Part shown: piece by piece, positions 27,137-35,168 of the stretch
How positions within the stretch are numbered: position 1 is the stretch's first letter
Layout of the letters: each line of letters opens with the position of its first letter
NCBI RefSeq assembly: GCF_014697025.1
Contig: NZ_JACJRC010000007.1
Span: 124,001-188,000, forward strand
Direction: 5' to 3'
Source: Alkalinema sp. FACHB-956
Lineage (GTDB): Bacteria > Cyanobacteriota > Cyanobacteriia > Leptolyngbyales > Leptolyngbyaceae
Length of the DNA stretch: 64,000 bases
The notes under the pieces: model-generated
What the model saw: only the letters and a program-made list of their open reading frames with translations
What the model was told of the DNA's origin: nothing
Database searches by the model: none
Position numbers and translations under genes: made by a program

Positions 27137-28180
27137 TTAGGAATATTTAGGCCGCTTCACCAGGGATTTAACCTTGAGATTGTAGGCGATCGCCTCCAGC
27201 ACCGTCACTAATCCCGTCGTGTTAATCATTTCGATCGGTTTACCCGTTTTCTGGGCGGCGTTCTTGGCTTTTTCTGTCAACTTGTGGCTGGCATAGCCCG
27301 TCAGAATCATCACCAGGTCAGCGGTGGGAATGTGGGATTCGATCTGCTCGGCTCGGTTTAGTCCTTCCTGGGCTGTACACCACACCAGTTCGACTTCCGA
27401 TTCCCGCAGGCGGTTGCGGACGGCGGTATAGAGCCGATCGTGGCCGCCAAAAATAACCACCTTGCCTGCCAAATCCGTATAGGGGTTGGGGCGTTTCTCC
27501 GTTTTGCGGTGGCGGACTTGGGGTTGGAGATCGGTGTTGCGGGGACGATTGCCTCGGTTTTCCCAAGCTTTGTTGTAGATAAATTGCAGGGCGCTCTCGT
27601 GGGTGCCTTGGATGCGGGCAACGGGGCCACGATCGCTGTTGTCGTTGATTTGCTTAACCAGCGCTTCCACCACTTCTTCCAGGGCACCGGGAACGGCCTT
27701 CAGGTCATGGCGATACCCATAAATGGTGATGGCTGCATCCGTCGCGTCGTAAAAGTCGTCCTGCTCAGCAATTAGCTCCAGTAAATCTTCCTTCAACTCC
27801 TGTCGCCACTGGGACAGATCGATCGCCGATCGCTCATCTAATCTTCGTTCTTCAACTTCTAACAGCTCTTGCTCAATTTCCTCATCAACGGCTGCTTCAG
27901 CCAATTCATCTAGGTGGTTTAGGTGTTCTTTGACTTGATCGGCTTGGGTTTTCAGGGCGAGGTATTTTTCGTTGTCCGCCATTTCCGCTTTGGAAAATGC
28001 TGCGATCGCGGACTCTACCTTTGTTAACAATCCATTTAATCGTCCTGCAATTTCCTCCCTCCGTTTCTCAATCCGTTCCGCTCGTTGTCTACGCAATCGT
28101 TGTCTTTCTAATTCCTCTTCGGCCTCTGACACCAGCGATGTAACGGAAACTTCTAGTTGATCAAGATCTGCAAGGTTCAT
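27137..28180 (-). CDS. DUF2325 domain protein with coiled-coil N-terminus
   Basis: 347 aa. The first 130 residues are charged coiled coil (AEEELERQRLRRQRAERIEKR). A middle linker follows, and the DUF2325 domain fills the C-terminus: KVVIFGGHDRLYTAVRNRL, ADLVMILTGYASHKLTEKAKN, KPIEMINTTGLV. DUF2325 has a Rossmann-like appearance and unknown function. It lies directly upstream of dusB, which may suggest a link to RNA or translation, but that is only context. Divergent from the aldo/keto reductase gene across 437 bp. Confidence 0.8.
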   Translation of the reverse strand: MNLADLDQLEVSVTSLVSEAEEELERQRLRRQRAERIEKRREEIAGRLNGLLTKVESAIAAFSKAEMADNEKYLALKTQADQVKEHLNHLDELAEAAVDEEIEQELLEVEERRLDERSAIDLSQWRQELKEDLLELIAEQDDFYDATDAAITIYGYRHDLKAVPGALEEVVEALVKQINDNSDRGPVARIQGTHESALQFIYNKAWENRGNRPRNTDLQPQVRHRKTEKRPNPYTDLAGKVVIFGGHDRLYTAVRNRLRESEVELVWCTAQEGLNRAEQIESHIPTADLVMILTGYASHKLTEKAKNAAQKTGKPIEMINTTGLVTVLEAIAYNLKVKSLVKRPKYS

Positions 28181-28617
28181 AGCAAGTTAACTAAGCTAAA
28201 GGATAAACAGGAAAAAAACGAACTGGCAGGCTGAGACCCCAAATCTGACTTTTATTTGTGAAAGATTCGTGAATATAAACCTGTTCTATCTATAATTACG
28301 CCAAATTCACGCCAGATGCTAGGACTGGATGGAGAATTCATCCAACCGGATAGCTGATCCAGTGTTCGATTGAAGTTGCCTATTGTCATAGTATCTGGTG
28401 GAGGGCGTTGCATCCAGTAAGTGATCTGAGTCGTCTGAGTTGTCTGAGTAAGCTCAGCCTGAGTAGTCTAAGTGATCTAAGGGTCTAGTTGAGCAATCTA
28501 ACATGTTCAGCATTCCCAATCCGTTCTGATCAGGGTCACCCAGGTGGGTGATTTTCATCATCTTCATTCTAGATTGCTACAGTTGAGTTGAAGAAGTAAA
28601 AAAAAATTGTTGTTGAA
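28181..28617. other. Divergent promoter region
   Basis: 437 bp between divergently read genes, no frame of its own. It contains a decayed run of ctgagt(c/t)gt units around 28428-28470. A poly-A stretch (28596-28606) precedes the aldo/keto reductase start. Confidence 0.6.
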
Positions 28618-29856
28618 ATGAGTGTGAGTCCTAGGTCTCAATCGGAACTGAGTGCTATGAATCTGCCCACTATGCAATATCGACGATTTGGACGCACGCA
28701 GCTCAAAATGCCGGTCTTTTCCTGTGGGGGGATGCGCTATCAATACAAGTGGAATGACGTTCCTGCCCAGGAGATTCCTGCGGAGAATCAGCGCAATGTG
28801 GAGCAAACTGTGCGCCGCTCCCTGGAATTGGGGATTAATCACATCGAAACGGCACGAGCCTATGGAACTTCAGAAGTCCAGCTGGGGCAAGTACTGCCCC
28901 TGATTCCGCGTGATCAGTTTATTCTACAGACAAAAATATTGGTTCAGGAGCTTGGACAATCCTTTCTGGACACCTTTGAGCAATCCCTGGCGAGCCTGAA
29001 CGTCGATTATGTGGATTTATTGGCAATCCATGGGTTGAATTCTGCCAGTCACTTGGAAGATTGCCTGAAACCGGGGGGATGCCTTGAGATGGCCCGATCG
29101 CTCCAGGCCCAAGGGAAGGCCCGATTTATTGGTTTTTCGACCCATGCGCCCACGGAGGTGATTATCCAGGCGATCGAAACCGATGCCTTTGATTACGTTA
29201 ATCTCCATTGGTATTATATTAATCAGAACAATTGGCCCGCGATCGAGGCGGCGACCCGCCATGACATGGGTGTTTTTATCATCAGCCCCTCGGACAAGGG
29301 TGGAAAACTATATGCTCCCCCTAAAAAGTTGACGGATCTCTGTGCCCCCCTCAGCCCGATCGTCTTCAATAACCTGTTTTGCCTCAGCCATCCCCAAATC
29401 CATACCTTGAGCATTGGAGCCGCGAAGCCGAGTGATTTTGATGAGCATTTGAAGACACTCCCCCTCCTCGATCGGGCGACGGAGATCCTGGAACCCATCC
29501 TCCAGGGATTGGAGCAGGCGGCGATCGAGACGCTGGGGGCAGACTGGTGGCAGCGTTGGTCGATCGGGCTACCAACGGTCGATCAAACCCCTGGGGGATT
29601 AAACATTCCCGTGATTCTCTGGCTGCGTAACCTGGCGTTGGCCTACGACATGACGGACTATGCCAAAATGCGTTACAACCTGCTGGGGCAGGCGAGTCAT
29701 TGGTTTCCTGGTTCCCGCGTCGATCGGGTTGATCCAGAGGGGCTTAAACCTCTGCTGGCCAACAGTCCCTTTGCCGATCGGATTCCGCAACTCCTGCGAG
29801 AGACCCATGACTTGTTAGCGGGTGAAGAAGTGCAGCGACTTTCCCAAGCGGACTGA
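28618..29856 (+). CDS. Aldo/keto reductase family oxidoreductase
   Basis: 412 aa. The barrel begins QYRRFGRTQLKMPVFSCGGMR and has INHIETARAYGTSEVQLG, DYVDLLAIHGLN, ARFIGFSTHAP and VFIISPSDKGG. The usual catalytic Asp of the DTA motif is Glu here, while the Tyr of AYG is kept. Cyanobacterial relatives have the same Glu to my knowledge. The C-terminal 100 residues (DWWQRWSIGLPTVDQTPGGLN onwards) are longer than in simple members. Substrate unknown. ATG 28618 used; ATGs at 28657 and 28672 are possible. Confidence 0.87.
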   Translation: MSVSPRSQSELSAMNLPTMQYRRFGRTQLKMPVFSCGGMRYQYKWNDVPAQEIPAENQRNVEQTVRRSLELGINHIETARAYGTSEVQLGQVLPLIPRDQFILQTKILVQELGQSFLDTFEQSLASLNVDYVDLLAIHGLNSASHLEDCLKPGGCLEMARSLQAQGKARFIGFSTHAPTEVIIQAIETDAFDYVNLHWYYINQNNWPAIEAATRHDMGVFIISPSDKGGKLYAPPKKLTDLCAPLSPIVFNNLFCLSHPQIHTLSIGAAKPSDFDEHLKTLPLLDRATEILEPILQGLEQAAIETLGADWWQRWSIGLPTVDQTPGGLNIPVILWLRNLALAYDMTDYAKMRYNLLGQASHWFPGSRVDRVDPEGLKPLLANSPFADRIPQLLRETHDLLAGEEVQRLSQAD

Positions 29857-29901
29857 TGCAAACTGGAGTGCAATCAACCTGCTGAGTGATTAAAAAAATA
29901 T

Positions 29902-29971
29902 GGGTAAACCGTCATTGCCAGCTCAAGTCATTGCCAACTCAAGTCATTGCCAGCTCAGTGACGGTTTACCC
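29902..29971. terminator. Intrinsic terminator between convergent genes, with a repeat-filled loop
   Basis: gggtaaaccgtca (29902-29914) pairs perfectly with tgacggtttaccc (29959-29971). On the minus strand the hairpin is followed by ATATTTTTTTAA, a classic U-tract for the M23 gene. The loop is made of three copies of a 16-mer, gtcattgccagctcaa (29911-29957), one copy of which supplies the arm edge. Confidence 0.85.
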
Positions 29972-29987
29972 TTGCTTGTTTCAGTGT

Positions 29988-30038
29988 TCCCAATCCACTA
30001 ATGCTCCAAATCCACTAGCACTCCAAAGCCACTTAAGG
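29988..30038. repeat. Three 17-bp units ending in the M23 peptidase stop
   Basis: tcccaatccactaatgc, tccaaatccactagcac and tccaaagccacttaagg at 29988-30004, 30005-30021 and 30022-30038. The last holds the stop codon (30033-30035) of the leftward gene. Confidence 0.85.
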
Positions 30039-30644
30039 TTGGCTGGAAATCGTCTGGGTTTGGTTTTGCTCAGCGTACATGGCACGGAGAACCAAGGCCG
30101 GATCAACCCATTGCTTGGCATATTTCAAGCCCCAATGGAGGTGTGGCCCTGTGGTTCTGCCCGTCATGCCCACCCGTCCAATGCGGGTGCCAGCGCTGAT
30201 ATCTTGGCCTTCATAGATTTGCAGACCGCCCCCACGATCGATCATGTAGGGTCGGCCTTGGCCATCTCGATCGACATAGCCTTGCATATGGCAGTAAATG
30301 TGTTCCCATTCCCCCGATTCGATCACCACGGACGTGCCACAGGCGGAATCATCGGACACTTCCACCACTTTGCCTGTCCACCAACTGCGGATGTAGCTGC
30401 CCTCGGGGGCGGCCATATCCAAGCCCCGATGGAACTGGGTGCCGTCTCCGGTGGGCGAAGCCCGATAGCCAAAGGGGGAGGTGTAGCCTTGGAAATTTTC
30501 TACTGGGAACGATGCGCCCCGCCAAGTGCTGCTTCCAGTCGCGTACTGATTGACTTCAAAGGCGTTAACAGCATGATGGCCTAACCAAGACAGCCCCAGG
30601 GTGACGACTAGCCCCAGCCCCATGAGAACAATCTGACGACTCAT
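30033..30644 (-). CDS. M23 family metallopeptidase
   Basis: Periplasmic zinc endopeptidase of the LytM type, presumably acting on peptidoglycan cross-bridges or as an activator. 203 aa from ATG 30644: membrane anchor or signal (MSRQIVLMGLGLVVTLGLSWLGHHAVNA), then PVENFQGYTSPFGYR, FHRGLDMAAPEGS with zinc ligands H72 and D76, and PHLHWGL with H168 and H170. All metal ligands are present. A start 21 codons upstream (30707) is also open; that extension is made of a duplicated 15-mer (CKLSCCKL), and TAGGT precedes 30644, so I prefer the shorter form. Confidence 0.88.
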   Translation of the reverse strand: MSRQIVLMGLGLVVTLGLSWLGHHAVNAFEVNQYATGSSTWRGASFPVENFQGYTSPFGYRASPTGDGTQFHRGLDMAAPEGSYIRSWWTGKVVEVSDDSACGTSVVIESGEWEHIYCHMQGYVDRDGQGRPYMIDRGGGLQIYEGQDISAGTRIGRVGMTGRTTGPHLHWGLKYAKQWVDPALVLRAMYAEQNQTQTISSQP

Positions 30645-31083
30645 CGAACCTAACTTGCAGCAACTTAACTTGCAGTATTGTCTAAGTGCTTGGATCACTT
30701 GCTTCATGGTCTTTCAACAAATCTTGTTCGCAATCTTGTTCGCAGCAAACTCTGCACCCTGTAAAAAGGGCGGTTCGTACGAGAAAAATGGGGATCGATA
30801 AACGGTGGAACCGAAGATATTTAGGGAATCTCCGCCCATTTAAACACACAAACTTTTTTTTGAACCCACTTGTTTTAAGTTGTCCAAGATTTAGTGTTTC
30901 GAAGCCCTGATTTAGGTATTCTCACTGGCGATCGAAAATCATGAATAAAAATTAATTTCGTCAGATTTTTTTGCTGTTACGGTTGCTCCAGGGGTGTGAT
31001 GCTGGATGATTCAGCAGATTGCAAACGCAAATTAGAAGCGTAAATTACAGGCGTAAATTACAGGCGCAGATTACAAACTCAGA
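30645..31083. other. Intergenic region with three tandem repeat sets
   Basis: Between the M23 start and the sfsA stop. It holds two 15-mers (ctgcaagttaagttg-type, minus strand) at about 30651-30680, the 12-mer aatcttgttcgc at 30720-30731 and 30732-30743, and four 13-bp units ending in attac at 31036-31087, the last containing the sfsA stop. No gene seen. Confidence 0.75.
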
Positions 31084-31803
31084 TTACAAACTCAGTTGTG
31101 CTAATCCTTGATAACGAATGCCCTCGGGACTGATGTCAAAACAACAGGGTAAGACTTCTAAGCCTTGGCCGATCGCGGCTCGGAGTAATTTGCCGTAGAG
31201 GGGGTCTTTGCTGTCTCCCGGCGCAAAGCGATCGCAGTCACCTCGATTGATGAAATACAGCATGACGGCGCGGGCATCGGGGAGCAGGGCCATCAGTTCC
31301 CGAATGTGTTTTTGGCCACGGGTGGTGACGGTGTCGGGAAAGAGGGCAAGGCTACCATCGGTCCAGGTGGTGTTTTTGACTTCGACGTAGATCGGCTTGT
31401 CGGAAGTTGTTAACAGAAAATCAATGCGGCTTTTTTCTTGGCCGTAGGGGACTTCGTGGCGCAGGGTGTCGTAGGTTTGCAGGGTGGGGAGGAGGCGCTG
31501 TTCGATCGCGAGTTTGACGACTTTGTTGGGCAGTCCAGTATTGACCCCGACCCAAACGGGTTGATCTTGCTCGATCAGTTCAATCATTTCCCAGGTGTAG
31601 GGCAGTTTCCGGGTTTTGCTGTCGCTTGTGGAGAGTAAAACGCGATGGCCGGGGCGATAGATGCCTGTCATGGGGCCAGTATTGGGACAGTGGGCCGTGA
31701 CGATTTCGCCAGAGTCCAGTTCCACATCGGCGAAGAAGCGTTTGTAGCGGGTGAGGAGGGTGCCGGAAATTAAGGGTGGATAGCGGTAAATCAAATCGGA
31801 CAT
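31084..31803 (-). CDS. sfsA: SfsA family DNA/RNA nuclease
   Basis: 239 aa. The 'sugar fermentation stimulation' protein family has an OB-like N-terminal part and a PD-(D/E)XK-like C-terminal domain. Visible: LLTRYKRFFADVELDSGEIVTAHCPNTGPM (18-47), VGVNTGLPNKVV, SRIDFLLT, YVEVKNTTW with the E-V-K of the nuclease-like core, and FPDTVTTRGQKHIREL. Function in cyanobacteria is unclear. The frame continues 10 codons upstream; the family begins at MSDLIY, ATG 31803. Confidence 0.92.
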   Translation of the reverse strand: MSDLIYRYPPLISGTLLTRYKRFFADVELDSGEIVTAHCPNTGPMTGIYRPGHRVLLSTSDSKTRKLPYTWEMIELIEQDQPVWVGVNTGLPNKVVKLAIEQRLLPTLQTYDTLRHEVPYGQEKSRIDFLLTTSDKPIYVEVKNTTWTDGSLALFPDTVTTRGQKHIRELMALLPDARAVMLYFINRGDCDRFAPGDSKDPLYGKLLRAAIGQGLEVLPCCFDISPEGIRYQGLAQLSL

Positions 31804-31892
31804 GGACGCGATCGAGCCAGAACTGCCCCCCAAGATTACCGCAGATTACTGCGATTTGGGTTCCTGGAAAAAATAGGCGGCAAATAGGTCGC

Positions 31893-33314
31893 CTAGGAGT
31901 TTAAGGATGCATCTTCGCAGTTCAGCAGCTTTTCTAGAATGACGATAGCGGCTGGGGGTGCGGGTTTGGCTGTGGGTTTAGCTGTGGGTTTGGCTGCGGG
32001 TTTGGCTGCGGGTTTAGCTGTGGGTTTAGCTGTGGGTTTAGCTGTAGGTTTGGCTGGGGGTTGGGATTGCGGCGGAATGCTTTTTGTTTTGCGGGATGAT
32101 TGGCGGATTTTTTGTTCTGCGCCCAGGTTCCAGAGTTCCATGGTTAACCGTCCAGCGTAGGTCTGCCTGAGTTCATCCTCGGCTGGGAGGGGTTGGCGTT
32201 GCAGGTTGGCCGCGAAGGAAAGTTTGGGGTTGAATTTCAGCCGTTGGACTAGGGTGGTTACGACGTGGCGCTGTTCTGGACGGGCCAATTTGAGCCCTTG
32301 CAGGATGGGGCGTTCTAGGATGCGATCGCGATCGGCGTCGGTCAATTGTTCCTGCAACCAAGCTTCGGAGGTGGAAATGGGTAAGTCGGCGGCTTGTTCA
32401 TCGACTTTGGCGAAGGCGTGGGCTTCTCGGAAGGAAATGCGTCCATTGCGATCGTAGTCGGCGGATTCAACGGGTTGGCCTACGCGATTGATGCCACTTA
32501 GCCCCGCAAAGAAACTGGAGCTGTAATCTTCGTAATCGGCTTCGTTGACTTCTGGGGTGCAGCCGACGGAGGGGAGTTGTTTGACGGTGGCGAAGAAGCC
32601 ACAGCGATCGTGGGGTGCAATGGGGTTGTCAGGATTGCCGCCTTCGTAGATGAGGTTGGCGAATGCGCCTGCATAGCATTGCACCATGACGGAGACGACT
32701 GGTTTTTTGGGGGGGAGTTGATCCAGGAGTTGGGTAAATTTCTGGACTGTGAGAAATTTGTCTTTCCAGAGGATCATTGCGTTGTCATTTTCGTTTTCTT
32801 GGTTGTGGTAACCGTGACCTGTGAAGTAGAAGAAAAGGGGTTTTAAGTTGCGTTGCTGTTGTAATGATTGCTTGAGATTGTTGACGTTGGATGCACCGTT
32901 GAGGTTGGGAATTTCTGGAGCTTTAAAGGTTTCTTCGTTCTGGTTGTTTAAGAAGCGAACGTTTTTTTCTCCAGTGTTGCCGTTTGCGAACCAGATGACG
33001 GCTTGTTTTGGGTTGAATCCTAAGGTTTTTAGGGTGCGTTGGAAGTATAAAACGTTTTTTTCGATCGCGATTTCGTTGGATGCTGGAGAGCCGCCCCCGG
33101 AGAGGACGAGAAATTGTTGGGGGTTGGGGGATTTTGGGGGTTGGGGGGCAGGCGATCGGGGGGTTTTGGTGGCATGAACAGTGGGGACGGTGGGTTGGGC
33201 TTGGGCGGTGGTGGAGCGGGTGGCTTCTCGGCTGGGATCGAATTTTTCGGCGAGACAGCCACAAAACAACATACTTCCTGCGATGCCTGCAATCCAGCGC
33301 CAAACTTGAGTCAT
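31893..33314 (-). CDS. Caspase-like lipoprotein with lysine-proline repeat tail
   Basis: 473 aa. A signal peptide with a cysteine-rich lipobox (SMLFCGCLAEK) makes it a probable lipoprotein. A caspase-hemoglobinase fold domain follows: LFFYFTGHGYH with the catalytic His and SVMVQCYAGAFANLIY with the catalytic Cys. A calcium-loop-like DYDRNGRISFREA occurs near residue 290. Residues from about 420 are a repeated AKPT/AKPA tail (nine 12-bp units, 31962-32069). Both members of the Cys/His dyad are present. Substrate unknown; orthocaspases usually act in the cytoplasm, so surface anchoring is odd. Confidence 0.75.
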   Translation of the reverse strand: MTQVWRWIAGIAGSMLFCGCLAEKFDPSREATRSTTAQAQPTVPTVHATKTPRSPAPQPPKSPNPQQFLVLSGGGSPASNEIAIEKNVLYFQRTLKTLGFNPKQAVIWFANGNTGEKNVRFLNNQNEETFKAPEIPNLNGASNVNNLKQSLQQQRNLKPLFFYFTGHGYHNQENENDNAMILWKDKFLTVQKFTQLLDQLPPKKPVVSVMVQCYAGAFANLIYEGGNPDNPIAPHDRCGFFATVKQLPSVGCTPEVNEADYEDYSSSFFAGLSGINRVGQPVESADYDRNGRISFREAHAFAKVDEQAADLPISTSEAWLQEQLTDADRDRILERPILQGLKLARPEQRHVVTTLVQRLKFNPKLSFAANLQRQPLPAEDELRQTYAGRLTMELWNLGAEQKIRQSSRKTKSIPPQSQPPAKPTAKPTAKPTAKPAAKPAAKPTAKPTAKPAPPAAIVILEKLLNCEDASLNS

Positions 33315-33844
33315 GGGAGGGGAGAGTGATGGTTAAAGCTAGCTTCACCATAACGATTTCTATGCAGACCTGTCTAGGGTTGTTGCTGCTGGAGAAGTTC
33401 AACGAGGACAGGGGGGATGGTTGGATGTTTTTGGATGCGATCGTATTTCTGCCTGCGATCGAGGGGCAGGTTGCAGGGTTCACCGTTAGTAGAGATCACG
33501 TTGGCAGATATCATGTTGACAGATATCACGTTGCCAAATATTACAGGATCGCAAAATTTTGAAATACGGTTGACAGAACCTTCGTTTGTCCGTAGGCTTG
33601 TTTCTCATAGCTGAGTACAACCGTGTTGAACTGCCCGATTGATCAGCTTAAGCTCCCGAAAATTAAGGCGCTACCCAATGTTGCTACGAACAACAAAGGG
33701 CAGCTAAACCCCCAAGCTGATTCTGGCAGCTAGGCGGTCTGACACGGATTGTAACATTCGATCGGGCCACCCTACTTGTCCTGCGCAAAAGGGTGGCTTT
33801 AATTTTTGGGGTTTCTTCCCGTTTCTACAATCAGGAGAAATCCC
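33315..33844. other. Divergent intergenic region with a 15-bp triplet repeat
   Basis: 530 bp between divergent genes. Three 15-bp units of agatatcacgttgac type stand at 33491-33535. AGGAG at 33833-33837 is the ribosome site of the next gene. No other gene is supported. Confidence 0.65.
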
Positions 33845-34063
33845 ATGTTTATTGGTATGAGCGACCACGATCGCCCGATCGATGATGCCCGCAGACCGTT
33901 CCAAATTTACCTCCTCGGCACCCGCGAAGAAATTCAATCCACGATCAACCAACTACAAGTGGTGCGGTTTTGCGAACGGATTCGTTGGAGTCCACCCATT
34001 CCCGTCCTTGGTTCCGATTGGAAATACATCAGCATGATGGAACGCGATCGGGCTACGGAGTAA
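33845..34063 (+). CDS. Small conserved-looking hypothetical protein
   Basis: A 72-aa soluble protein, unknown function: MFIGMSDHDRPIDDARRPFQIYLLG, then EEIQSTINQLQVVRFCERIRWSPPIP and GSDWKYISMMERDR. AGGAG seven bases before ATG 33845 and a strong terminator just after the stop make this a real gene with its own unit. The motif WSPPIP...WKYISMM may be family-specific. No domain recognised. Confidence 0.7.
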   Translation: MFIGMSDHDRPIDDARRPFQIYLLGTREEIQSTINQLQVVRFCERIRWSPPIPVLGSDWKYISMMERDRATE

Positions 34064-34074
34064 ATGCTCTCTTT

Positions 34075-34107
34075 AAAAACCCGGTTTTTCTAAAAAACCG
34101 GGTTTTT
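34075..34107 (+). terminator. Strong intrinsic terminator
   Basis: AAAAACCCGGTTTTT (34075-34089) and AAAAACCGGGTTTTT (34093-34107) form a 15-bp perfect stem with a three-base loop. T-runs on both strands make it bidirectional. It lies 12 bp after the 72-aa gene. Confidence 0.9.
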
Positions 34108-34251
34108 GGAACCCGCGCGATCGACGAACAAACCCTCACTTGCCATCGATCGATCATCTTGTAAATCAATCGAAATCGTCGTCTCGATCGGGTGTACCAT
34201 GGAATGCGATCTCAAGACTACAATGAAGGAAGTTGTTTCTGGAAGACGGCT

Positions 34252-34482
34252 ATGGCTCAAGCTCCGGCAAATCTAAAGTTAGTAGATTCATTGGCTCAGA
34301 TTATTTTGACCCTGAGTGCTGAGGAGCGACGGTTGCTTGAGCAGAAAATTCAGGCTCCTCAGATGGACTTAAATCTTTTTTTTGCAGAGTTGGTAGCGCT
34401 GCCTGCCGATCCGGAGCAACCTTCCCTTGAGGAGATTAGCCAAACTGTGCGTGAAGTGCGTCAGGAACTCTGGGCATCATGA
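34252..34482 (+). CDS. Antitoxin-like protein
   Basis: A 76-aa helical protein: PANLKLVDSLAQIILTLSAEERRLLEQKI then LEEISQTVREVRQELWAS. Small proteins of this type precede PIN-family toxin genes in cyanobacteria and act as antitoxin. It ends in ATGA, overlapping the next start by four bases. The chosen ATG fits the family; the frame runs 20 codons further upstream without support. Confidence 0.7.
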   Translation: MAQAPANLKLVDSLAQIILTLSAEERRLLEQKIQAPQMDLNLFFAELVALPADPEQPSLEEISQTVREVRQELWAS

Positions 34483-34766
34483 AAACAACGCTCGAACGCC
34501 CAAAGTTTCAAGCTCAGCTAACGAGGTGTAACCAAACGCCTGATCGCTTGTATGCGATTGCCCAACAAATTTCCAGTTGCATTGCAATTAATAATATTAG
34601 TATTCCTCAACTACGAGATCAAAATGATACCAAGATTTTAGCCACTGCGATCGTGGCTGAAGCAGAGGTTTTAATTACAGGTGATTTGGATTTACTGGTT
34701 TTGAATCCTTTTGAATCGATTGAAATCATGAATCCGATCGATTTTCAAAGGAATTATTGCAGATGA
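34479..34766 (+). pseudogene. PIN-family toxin lacking its N-terminal part
   Basis: 95 aa matching only the C-terminal two thirds of the PIN-family toxin group: L-ERPKFQAQL, then LRDQNDTKILATAIVAEAEVLITGDLDLL. The conserved DxxD...TGDxDLL acidic positions of the second half remain. The first 45 or so residues, with the catalytic Asp of the LDTNV strand, are absent. The ATG used corresponds to an internal Met of full-length relatives (ELMKTILRPKF type). The four-base overlap with the antitoxin suggests a deletion that joined the antitoxin end to an internal toxin codon. Probably not a ribonuclease. Confidence 0.65.
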
Positions 34767-34823
34767 CGATCGCCTTTCTTCCCCCTCAATCCAAAATCTA
34801 GAATTCCATCTTCTCAATTCTCA

Positions 34824-35105
34824 CTAAACCAATTCAACCCGTAATCGCTTTCCAAGCACGATCGCGGCTTGTTCTAAGGTGTTGAGGGTGGCTGAAGTAT
34901 TTGTTGGATCGAGGAGTCGATCGAGGGCGGCACGACTGGTGTTCATTTTTTTGGCCATGTCGGTTTTGGTTAGGTTTTGTTCTTCCATAAGTTGTGTGAT
35001 TTGGAAGGCGATTACCCGTTTCCATGCAATGCTTTCGACTTCCACCAGGATTCCTTCTTCTTCTAAAAAGTCATCAAAATTACTACCCATATGTGGATTC
35101 ATCAT
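34824..35105 (-). CDS. XRE-type HTH antitoxin, no partner seen
   Basis: A 93-aa protein with a helix-turn-helix: AFQITQLMEEQNLTKTDMAKKMNTSRAALDRLLD (about 33-66), then TLEQAAIVLGKRLRVEL. Proteins of this kind are antitoxins encoded after a RelE/HigB-like toxin. None is present: only 63 bp separate it from the STAND gene, and nothing toxin-like lies downstream. GGAG eight bases before ATG 35105. An orphan regulator is likely. Confidence 0.8.
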   Translation of the reverse strand: MMNPHMGSNFDDFLEEEGILVEVESIAWKRVIAFQITQLMEEQNLTKTDMAKKMNTSRAALDRLLDPTNTSATLNTLEQAAIVLGKRLRVELV

Positions 35106-35168
35106 TTGTGTTTCTCCAAATTAGATCGATGAACTACCTATTGGTCTCTGCAATCCCATCGCCCAATG

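Noticed and set aside
34824-35105. Complete HigBA-type toxin-antitoxin pair
   Set aside because: Only the XRE antitoxin is present; no toxin-like frame on either side.
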